Shown: piece after piece, positions 57,508-64,000 of the stretch | How the letters are laid out: each line of letters begins with the position of its first letter | How positions within the stretch are numbered: the first letter of the stretch is position 1 | Source: Beijerinckiaceae bacterium RH AL1 | GTDB taxonomy: Bacteria; Pseudomonadota; Alphaproteobacteria; Rhizobiales; Beijerinckiaceae | Assembly (NCBI GenBank): GCA_901457705.2 | Contig: LR590083.2 | Span: 1,240,597 to 1,304,596, forward strand | DNA length: 64,000 nt | Direction: 5' to 3' | Program-made: the position numbers and the translations under genes | The notes under the pieces: model-generated | The model's database searches: none | Seen by the model: only the letters and a program-made list of their open reading frames with translations | What the model was told of the DNA's origin: nothing

Positions 57508-58839
57508 ATGAAGCAGCGATTGGCGGCTGGCTCCGACGCGATCCTCGAGCGCCTGACGGCGCTGCACCCGAAGAAGATCGACCTCTCGCTCGATCGCATC
57601 GAGATCCTGCTCGAGAAGCTCGGGCGGCCGCAGGACCGGCTGCCGCCGGTGATCCACGTCGCCGGCACCAACGGCAAGGGCTCGACCGTCGCCTTCCTGC
57701 GCGCGATGCTCGAGGCCGCCGGCAAGCGCGTGCACGTCTACACCTCGCCGCACCTCGTGCGCTTCCACGAGCGCATCCGCCTCGCCGCGGCGGGCGGCGG
57801 CCGCCTCGTCGACGAGGACGAGCTCGCCGCGACGCTCGAGACCTGCGAGCGGGTCAACGACGGCGCGCCGATCACCTTCTTCGAGATGACCACGGCCGCC
57901 GCCTTCGTGCTCTTCGCCGCGCATCCCGCCGACTACCTGCTGCTCGAGGTCGGGCTCGGCGGCCGCTACGACGCGACCAACGTCGTCGCCGCGCCCGCCG
58001 CGAGCCTCGTCACGGCGGTCTCGATGGATCACGTCGAGTTCCTCGGCTCGTCGCTCGAAGGCATCGCGCGGGAAAAGGCCGGCGTGTTCAAGGACGGCTG
58101 CCCGGCGATCGTCGCCGCCCAGACCGAGGTGCCCGAGCGCGTGCTGGAGCGCGAGGCGCGCCGCGCCGGCGCGACCCTGACGCTCGGCGGACGCGACTTC
58201 ACCGTCCGCGAGGAGCACGGGCGCCTCCTCTTCGAGGACGAGGCCGGCCTGCTCGACATGCCGCTGCCGCGGCTGACCGGGCGGCATCAGCATCAGAACG
58301 CCGCGACCGCCATCGCCACGCTGCGCCGCATCGCGCCGGACATTCCGCTCGATGCGATCGAGCGCGGCCTGCTCACCGTCGAGTGGCCGGCGCGCCTGCA
58401 GCGCCTCTCGCGCGGCACGCTCGCCGCCGCGGCGCCGGCCGGCGCCGAGCTGTGGCTCGACGGCGGCCACAACGAGGACGGCGGCAAGGCCCTGGGCCAG
58501 GCGATGGCCGACCTCGAGGAGAAGGCGGCGCGTCCGCTGATCCTGATCTGCGGCACGCTGACGACCAAGGACACCAAGGCCTTCCTGCAGCCGTTCGCCG
58601 GGCTCGCGCAGGAGGTCATCGCGGTCCCGGTCGAGGGCGAGCATGCCGGGCGCCCGGCGCGCGACGTCGCGGCCTGCGCCACGGCCGTCGGCCTGCCGGC
58701 CGCTGCCTGCCAGGGCGTCGAGCAGGCGCTGGCGTTCCTCAAGGCGCGGACGTGGCCGGTGCCGCCGCGCATCCTGGTCTGCGGCTCGCTCTATCTTGCG
58801 GGCGCGGTGCTGGCGGCGAACGGCACGCCACCGACTTAG
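57508..58839 (+). CDS. folC: Bifunctional dihydrofolate/folylpolyglutamate synthase FolC
   Basis: The 443-residue Mur-like ligase has the P-loop VAGTNGKGST and the LLEVGLGGRYDATN, TAVSMDHVEFLG and LDGGHNEDGG segments. It adds glutamate to dihydropteroate and folates. It begins 10 nt after accD and completes the operon. Confidence 0.95.
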   Translation: MKQRLAAGSDAILERLTALHPKKIDLSLDRIEILLEKLGRPQDRLPPVIHVAGTNGKGSTVAFLRAMLEAAGKRVHVYTSPHLVRFHERIRLAAAGGGRLVDEDELAATLETCERVNDGAPITFFEMTTAAAFVLFAAHPADYLLLEVGLGGRYDATNVVAAPAASLVTAVSMDHVEFLGSSLEGIAREKAGVFKDGCPAIVAAQTEVPERVLEREARRAGATLTLGGRDFTVREEHGRLLFEDEAGLLDMPLPRLTGRHQHQNAATAIATLRRIAPDIPLDAIERGLLTVEWPARLQRLSRGTLAAAAPAGAELWLDGGHNEDGGKALGQAMADLEEKAARPLILICGTLTTKDTKAFLQPFAGLAQEVIAVPVEGEHAGRPARDVAACATAVGLPAAACQGVEQALAFLKARTWPVPPRILVCGSLYLAGAVLAANGTPPT

Positions 58840-58850
58840 CCGAGACTGGC

Positions 58851-59051
58851 CTAGTAGCAGATGGTCTTGGGCTCGTTGCCTTCCATCGTCGATTCGCAGA
58901 CGCGCTTCGGCTTGTCAGGGTCGTCCTCGTAGCGCTTGGGCGACGCCGAGGACGACACATCGGCATCCTTGCCGCCGCCCGACCCGGACACGCAGCCGCT
59001 CGTCAGCAGCACCAGCACCGTCAAGGCGGCGAGGGTTGGCCGCGCCATCAT
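58851..59051 (-). CDS. Small lipoprotein, 66 aa
   Basis: A signal peptide with lipobox LTSGC (Cys 20) precedes a short acidic and basic hydrophilic region (DADVSSSASPKRYEDDPDKP) ending in CESTMEGNEPKTICY. It should be lipid-anchored. It is convergent with folC by 11 nt. Function unknown. Confidence 0.75.
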   Translation of the reverse strand: MMARPTLAALTVLVLLTSGCVSGSGGGKDADVSSSASPKRYEDDPDKPKRVCESTMEGNEPKTICY

Positions 59052-59176
59052 GTTGTCTCCAATCGACTCTTCACAGACGCGTGATGCAACACTTCAGCGG
59101 CAAAGGTTAGGCGCGCCTGTCGTGACGAAGTGATCTTTCGCCTTTAGCGTCATTTCAGTCTAGCAGCGAGGGCGTC

Positions 59177-60163
59177 ATGCTCGATACCGTCGAGAATTCC
59201 GGGCTCATCAGCGGCTATCGCATCGATGGCGAGGGGCAGGCGACGGAGCTGCTCTGGGACGATGCCGAGGCCGCGCTCGCCGACGAGGCCAGCGTGATCT
59301 GGCTGCACTTCAACCTCGCCGACGCGCGCGCCCGCGATCGCATCCAGTCGATCGGCCGCATCCCTGAGTCCGCCAAGGCGCTGCTGCTCGGGCGTGATTC
59401 GCACATGCGCATCGAGGTGACCGGCGGTGGTCTTGCCGGCGTCGTCGGCGACCTGCACCACGACGACATGAAGGAGGGCGAGCACTTCGGCGTGCTGCGG
59501 CTCTACCTCGACAGCCACTGCCTGATCTCGGCGCGCTCGCGGCCGTTGCAGTCGATGCAGAAGCTGCGGCAGGAGGTCGACGGCGGCCTCAAGGTGCCGC
59601 GCCCCGTGGCGATCCTCGCCCACTTCCTGCACCACGTGACGGACACGCTGAGCGACCTGCTCGTCGAGCTGACCAACGATGTCGACGATCTCGAGGAGGA
59701 GCTGCTCGCCGGCAAGCTCGACTGTCAGGTGCCCGAGCTCGGCCGCATCCGCCGCATCGCGGTGCGTCTGCGCCGCCACATGGTGCCGCAGACGCATGCG
59801 CTGACGAGCCTGCTGACCCGCCTGCCGCCGTGGGTCGGCGAGGACGGTGCGCGCGACCTGCGCGCGGCGATCGAGCGGCTCGCCGCGCTGGGCCACGATC
59901 TCGATCTCGTGCAGGAGCGCGCCCGCCTCGTCGGCGACCAGCTCTCGGGCCGCCTGATGGAGGCGACGAACCGCAACCTCTACATCCTGTCGATCGTCAC
60001 AACGATCTTCCTGCCGATGACACTGATCACCGGCATCTTCGGCATGAACCTCGGCGGGCTGCCCTGGCAATCGCATCCGCAGGGGTTCTGGATCGGCATC
60101 GCCATCATGGTCGGCCTCGGTGCGTTCACGTGGTGGATGCTGCGCCGCTCGAAGCTGTTCTAG
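59177..60163 (+). CDS. zntB: ZntB-like CorA-family metal ion transporter
   Basis: The 328-residue protein has a long cytoplasmic domain and two C-terminal transmembrane helices. The first ends in GIFGMNLGGLPWQ, the GMN motif of the CorA/ZntB family. ZntB moves zinc; the ion here is inferred. Its stop overlaps the dmeF stop across four bases (CTAG). Confidence 0.88.
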   Translation: MLDTVENSGLISGYRIDGEGQATELLWDDAEAALADEASVIWLHFNLADARARDRIQSIGRIPESAKALLLGRDSHMRIEVTGGGLAGVVGDLHHDDMKEGEHFGVLRLYLDSHCLISARSRPLQSMQKLRQEVDGGLKVPRPVAILAHFLHHVTDTLSDLLVELTNDVDDLEEELLAGKLDCQVPELGRIRRIAVRLRRHMVPQTHALTSLLTRLPPWVGEDGARDLRAAIERLAALGHDLDLVQERARLVGDQLSGRLMEATNRNLYILSIVTTIFLPMTLITGIFGMNLGGLPWQSHPQGFWIGIAIMVGLGAFTWWMLRRSKLF

Positions 60164-61140
60164 GCCGCCAGCGGCCGCGGCTCGAGCCGCTCGACCTCGA
60201 CTGTCACGTGCGACAACCCGGCGATCGTCCGCAGCCGGCCCTTGTAGGCGTCCGGTGTCAGCGGCTGCTCGGCGACGACGGAGAGAATCGCCGCCGTGTG
60301 ACCGGGCCCAACGCGCCAGACGTGAAGGTCGCAGAGCCGCGTGCCGTCGGTCTCGATCGCCGCGCGGATCGCCTCCACCACCTGCTCGCGCGGGGTCATG
60401 TCGAGCAGCGTCGTGGCGGCAGTCCTGATCAGGCTCCACGACCAGAGCGCGATGACGACGGTGCCGAACATCGCCACGAGCGGGTCGAGCCACGTCCATC
60501 CGAGGAGATACGCGGCGCTCAGCGCGACGATGGCCGTCACCGAGGTCAGCGCGTCGGCCAGCACGTGCAGGTAGGCCGCGCGCAGGTTGGTGTCGGCGTC
60601 GTCGTGCCCGTGGTGGTGGTGCGCATGATGGTGGTGGTCGCCGCGATCATGGTCGTGATGCTCGTGATCGTGCGCGCCGTGCCCGCCGTGCAACAGAAAG
60701 GCGCTGGCGAGGTTCACGACGAGCCCGAGCGCCGCGATCGGGATCGCCTCTGCGAAGGCGATATGCACGGGGGAAAACAGCCGGCTGACGCTCTCGATCG
60801 CGATGTAGAGGGCGATCATCGCGAGCACGATGGCGCTGCCGAAGCCGGCGAGCTCGCCGAGCTTGCCGGTGCCGAACGAGAAGCGCGGGTCGTGACGGTG
60901 CAGGCGCGCGTAGCGGTAGGCGCCGGCCGCGATGCCGAGCGCCGCGACATGCGTCGACATGTGCCAGCCGTCGGCGACGAGCGCCATCGAGCCGAAGAGC
61001 GTGCCGCCGATGATCTCGATCGTCATCATGGCCGCTGTCAGCGCGACGACGAGGTGCGTGCGCCGCTCGTTCTCCTCGTGCGCCTCGCCGAGGAAGACGT
61101 GCTCGTGCCGCCGGGCCTGGACCGCATCCGGATGCATCAT
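60160..61140 (-). CDS. dmeF: DmeF-type CDF cobalt/nickel efflux transporter
   Basis: The 326-residue protein is a cation diffusion facilitator with N-terminal HEHVFLGEAHEENERRTHLV, ALVADGWHMSTH with the metal-site Asp and His, and a His-rich loop HDHEHHDHDRGDHHHHAHHHH between helices 4 and 5. It exports Co and Ni. The ATG at 61140 follows GGGAG at 5 nt; earlier starts lack conservation. A G-tract operator lies 11 nt upstream. Confidence 0.9.
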   Translation of the reverse strand: MMHPDAVQARRHEHVFLGEAHEENERRTHLVVALTAAMMTIEIIGGTLFGSMALVADGWHMSTHVAALGIAAGAYRYARLHRHDPRFSFGTGKLGELAGFGSAIVLAMIALYIAIESVSRLFSPVHIAFAEAIPIAALGLVVNLASAFLLHGGHGAHDHEHHDHDRGDHHHHAHHHHGHDDADTNLRAAYLHVLADALTSVTAIVALSAAYLLGWTWLDPLVAMFGTVVIALWSWSLIRTAATTLLDMTPREQVVEAIRAAIETDGTRLCDLHVWRVGPGHTAAILSVVAEQPLTPDAYKGRLRTIAGLSHVTVEVERLEPRPLAA

Positions 61141-61150
61141 GAGGGCTCCC

Positions 61151-61174
61151 TGTAAAATGGGGGGGTACCCTATA
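61151..61174 (-). promoter_or_regulatory. G-tract operator candidate before dmeF
   Basis: On the minus strand the site reads TATAGGGTACCCCCCC then ATTTTACA: a run of seven C/G flanked by AT-rich sequence. This is the general shape of RcnR/DmeR-family operators. ATATAGGGT is shared with the cbtB upstream region. It lies 10-34 nt before the dmeF start. Confidence 0.6.
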
Positions 61175-61391
61175 TCGCGACGGGCCGCGCGTCGAGCCGC
61201 CGGACGCCATCCGACGTCAGCCATGTCGAAATACGATCGGTCGATAGTTTGGCTCCACTCGAACGCTGCGCCAGACTGGATTTAGAAAAACTCGCAACTG
61301 CAAAGGCTTGGCGACGTCGGCAGGCCGGTCCTACGCAACGGCGATCTCGTTCGACGAGTCCCGTGCCATCGCGTCAGATCGGTTCCAGCCA

Positions 61392-63536
61392 GTGTCTCAC
61401 TTGAAGTCTACGCCCGCCCTCGCTCTCCTCCTCGTCTGTTTCGCGCATAGCGCGATCGCGCAACAGAACATCCAGCTCGACGAGATCCAGATCGACGCCA
61501 GGAGCGCGCTCCCGAAGGAAACCGCGACCGGACCGATCGCCGGCTACGACGCGCACGTCAGCGCCACCGGCACGAAGACCGCGACGCCGCTGATCGAGAC
61601 GCCGCAGTCGGTCTCGGTGATCGGCGCGCGCGAGATCCGCGACCTCGGCGCCCAGTCGGTCGTGCAGGCGACGGAATACTCGTCCGGCGTGGTCTCGCAA
61701 TACTTCGGCGCCGACACGCGCAACGATTGGTTCCTGATCCGCGGCTTCCCGGGGCAGGTGTCCGGCTACTACCTCGACGGACTGCAGCTCTATTCCTACG
61801 GCTTCGCGACCTACCGCGTCGAGCCGTTCGGACTCGAGCGTCTCGAGATCCTGAAGGGCCCGGCCTCCGTGCTCTACGGCGGCTCGAACACCGGCGGCAT
61901 CATCAACGCGGTCAGCAAGGCGCCGCCGGACGCGTTCCACGGCTCGATTGAAACCGGCATCAACACCTGGGGCAACAAGTACACCGCGTTCGACGTCGGC
62001 GGCCCGGTCGCGCCGGGCCCAAACAACACGCTGTACTATCGCCTCGACGCCCTCGCCCGCGGCGGCGGCACGCAGGTCGACTACATCAAGGACGATCGCC
62101 TCTTCATCGCACCGAGCATCGCCTGGCGCCCGGATGCCGACACGTCCGTGACGGTGCACGGCTCCTACCAGAAGGACCGCACCAACGGCCAAAACTTCCT
62201 GCCCTATGTCGGCACGGTCATCCCGTCCCCGGCCTTCGGCAAGATTCCGACGAGCCTCTTCACGAGCGATCCGCAGCTCGACACGTTCCAGCGCAGCCAG
62301 GCGCTGATCGGCTCCGAGGCCGAGCATCGCTTCAACGAGACTTTTACGGCACGCCAGAAGGTGCGCTACGCCGACCTCAAGATCTACTACAACACGCTCC
62401 AGGCGATCGGCTTGGCGAGCGACACCAGCCCGCTCCTCAATCGCGGCAACTTCCAGACCGAGCCGCACAGCACGCAATTCGCGCTCGACAACGAGCTCGA
62501 GGCGCGCTTCCGCACCGGCCCGATCAGCCACACCACGCTGCTCGGCCTCGACTACAAGCGCTACACGCTGGTCGACATCCAGGGCTTCGGCGGCGCCAGC
62601 CCGCTCAATCTCGAGGCGCCGGTCTATTTCATCGCGCCGACGACGAAGCCCGGAAACTACGCCCAGAACTACCAGGTGCAGAACCAGGTCGGCCTCTACG
62701 CGCAGGAGCAGGCGAAGCTCGGCGGCTTCACGCTGGTGCTGAGCGGCCGCCACGACCAGCTCCAGACCTCGCTCGACAATGCGCTCAACCCCGCCAACGA
62801 CCGGCGCAGCGCCGATGCCGCGTGGACCGGGCGCGCCGGGCTCATCTACACGACGCCGCAGGGCCTCGCGCCGTACGTCTCGTACTCGACCTCGTTCGAT
62901 CCGCAGCTCGGCACCAACACGTCGACGGGCCAGCTCCTGGTGCCGGAGACCGGCGTGCTCACGGAGGTCGGCCTGAAGTTCCAGCCGATCGGACAGCACA
63001 TCACGCTCAACGGCGCGCTGTTCGATTTGACCCAAAACAACGTGCCGACCACCGATCCGACCAACATCAACAACCAGCTGCAGACCGGCCAGGAGAACTC
63101 GAAGGGCTTCGAGCTCGAGGCGCAGGGCAACATCACGCCGGAGATCAGCGTGCTCGCTTCCTACACCGGCTATCGGCTGCGCAACACGATCACCAACGAT
63201 GCCGCCGCGCTCGGCAAGGTGCCGGTCAACACGCCCCAGAACTTCGGCTCTCTGCTGCTCGACTACACGTTCAAGAGCGGCCCGCTGTCCGGCTTCGGCG
63301 CCGGCGCCGGCCCGCGCTACGTCGGCGGCTCCTTCGCGATCAACGACAACAGCTACGGCGTGCCCGGCTACGTGCTCGCCGACCTCAACGTCCACTACGA
63401 GCGTGGGCCGTGGCGCGCGCAGGTCAACGTCGTCAACCTCACCGACAAGACCTATGTCGCGAGCTGCCAGACGCTCGGCGCCTGCTTCTACGGCGACCGC
63501 CGGCGCGCGCTGTTCAGCCTCGCCTACCGCTGGTGA
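61392..63536 (+). CDS. TonB-dependent siderophore receptor
   Basis: From GTG 61392 (714 aa) the protein has a signal peptide ending SAIAQQ, a plug domain (ETPQSVSVIGAREIRDLGAQ, WFLIRGFPGQVSGYYLDGLQ), LEILKGPASVLYGGSNTGG and a barrel that ends in AYRW. It matches FhuA/FpvA-type siderophore receptors. A TTG at 61401 or an earlier Met at 61308 are other starts. The next gene overlaps its stop or nearly so, which suggests a siderophore uptake operon. Confidence 0.9.
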   Translation: MSHLKSTPALALLLVCFAHSAIAQQNIQLDEIQIDARSALPKETATGPIAGYDAHVSATGTKTATPLIETPQSVSVIGAREIRDLGAQSVVQATEYSSGVVSQYFGADTRNDWFLIRGFPGQVSGYYLDGLQLYSYGFATYRVEPFGLERLEILKGPASVLYGGSNTGGIINAVSKAPPDAFHGSIETGINTWGNKYTAFDVGGPVAPGPNNTLYYRLDALARGGGTQVDYIKDDRLFIAPSIAWRPDADTSVTVHGSYQKDRTNGQNFLPYVGTVIPSPAFGKIPTSLFTSDPQLDTFQRSQALIGSEAEHRFNETFTARQKVRYADLKIYYNTLQAIGLASDTSPLLNRGNFQTEPHSTQFALDNELEARFRTGPISHTTLLGLDYKRYTLVDIQGFGGASPLNLEAPVYFIAPTTKPGNYAQNYQVQNQVGLYAQEQAKLGGFTLVLSGRHDQLQTSLDNALNPANDRRSADAAWTGRAGLIYTTPQGLAPYVSYSTSFDPQLGTNTSTGQLLVPETGVLTEVGLKFQPIGQHITLNGALFDLTQNNVPTTDPTNINNQLQTGQENSKGFELEAQGNITPEISVLASYTGYRLRNTITNDAAALGKVPVNTPQNFGSLLLDYTFKSGPLSGFGAGAGPRYVGGSFAINDNSYGVPGYVLADLNVHYERGPWRAQVNVVNLTDKTYVASCQTLGACFYGDRRRALFSLAYRW

Positions 63537-63553
63537 CGCGGGCGGAAGAGCCA

Positions 63554-64000
63554 ATGCCGGACGAGGCGGTGACGAAGCGCCTGCCTCGCTTCGGCTGGCT
63601 GCCGTTCGCCGGCGTCTACGCCGCCTACGGCGCAACCTTCGGCGTGCTCGGCGGCGGCGCGCCCCTGGTGCTGCGGGCGCACGGCATGGCGCTCGCGCAA
63701 GTCGGGCTCCTGCAGCTCATCTACGCGCCGATCGGTGTCGCCTTCCTGTGGGCGCCGCTGCTCGATCGCTACGGCCTGCCGCGGCTGCCGCACCGGCTCG
63801 GCTGGATCGGCGCGGGGATGATCGCCACGGCGCTCCTGCTCGCCGCCCTGGGCGCGTCCGCGACCTGGCCGGTGTGGGCGATCTTCATCGTCGCCATGGC
63901 GGTGAGCGTTACCATAACGACGTCGGACATCGCGCTCGAGGCCCTCGTCGTCGAGACCGTGCCGCGCGAGCGGCGCGCCGCCCTGACGACGGCGAAGCTC
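63554..64000 (+). CDS. MFS carrier, RhtX/FptX-type, cut by window edge
   Basis: The 149 visible residues (MPDEAVTKRLPRFGWLPFAG, then AAYGATFGVLGGGAPLVL, YAPIGVAFLWAPLLDRYG) include several transmembrane helices and resemble MFS carriers of the RhtX/FptX and AmpG group that move siderophores across the inner membrane. GGAAGAG precedes the ATG at 63554. A GTG at 63533, overlapping the receptor stop as GTGA, is an alternative. Confidence 0.72.
   Translation, partial: MPDEAVTKRLPRFGWLPFAGVYAAYGATFGVLGGGAPLVLRAHGMALAQVGLLQLIYAPIGVAFLWAPLLDRYGLPRLPHRLGWIGAGMIATALLLAALGASATWPVWAIFIVAMAVSVTITTSDIALEALVVETVPRERRAALTTAKL

Noticed and set aside
61225-61391. Fur or Irr box before the siderophore receptor
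   Set aside because: A TTTAGAA half-site at about 61280 lacks the mirrored half, so it is not convincing.

Overview
The window is GC-rich chromosomal DNA (roughly two thirds G+C by eye) that reads as an alphaproteobacterium of the order Hyphomicrobiales (Rhizobiales). The evidence is the ChvI/ChvG two-component pair followed by a short HprK, an EIIA and an HPr; the division regulator MipZ; the trpA-accD-folC operon; DUF1127, DUF2934 and DUF465 small proteins; a zf-CHCC protein; and a SmoE-type polyol ABC system. No phage, transposase, integrase, CRISPR array or plasmid gene was seen. The genus cannot be fixed from sequence alone.

Layout. 1-4.9 kb: the start of a membrane protein leaving on the left, then chvI-chvG-hprK-manX-ptsH, a compact envelope-sensing and regulatory-PTS operon, facing a small FPASD-motif gene broken by a 1-nt frameshift. 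4.9-19.5 kb: a giant AsmA-type protein, a UvrD/PcrA helicase, an anchored trypsin-like protease, an HSL-type hydrolase that has lost its nucleophile serine, a class I glutamine amidotransferase, an M3 peptidase, DusA and a glycine-rich secreted protein. 19.6-25.9 kb: MipZ, a FAD monooxygenase, zf-CHCC, an SDR and a large GH63-like glycosidase.

26.0-27.9 kb is a cobalt locus: an RcnR/DmeR-like metal sensor, a histidine-phosphatase-like protein with altered active site, and the CbtA/CbtB transporter. Its presumed efflux partner DmeF lies at 60.2-61.1 kb, and both promoter regions share a 9-bp ATATAGGGT element. 28.2-34.4 kb holds an OprB porin, tRNA-Ala(GGC), several small hypothetical or membrane proteins, FolB and a short BLUF photoreceptor. 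34.5-36.4 kb is a divergent TetR/MFS pair with an obvious operator.

36.8-47.1 kb is a polyol catabolic operon: SorC-family regulator, SmoE/F/G/K-type ABC transporter, SDR polyol dehydrogenase, FGGY kinase, a second SorC-family regulator and an OprB porin. The expected flow is porin, binding protein, permease, dehydrogenase to a ketose, then kinase to a ketose phosphate. Inverted repeats stand before the binding-protein gene and before the porin.

47.3-51.9 kb has DUF1127, two DUF465 genes around purE-purK, and an M3 oligoendopeptidase. 52.2-54.1 kb is a less GC-rich pocket with a zinc-ribbon protein, a decayed gene, a cupin and a four-unit 32-bp tandem repeat. The right end carries an aldo/keto reductase, a DUF6790-like membrane protein, trpA-accD-folC, a lipoprotein, ZntB, DmeF, and a siderophore receptor followed by the start of an MFS carrier that runs off the edge.

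No single feature is a demonstrated new system. The best leads are the split cobalt regulon, the 32-bp palindromic repeat array, the zinc-ribbon pocket, and the catalytically altered enzymes.
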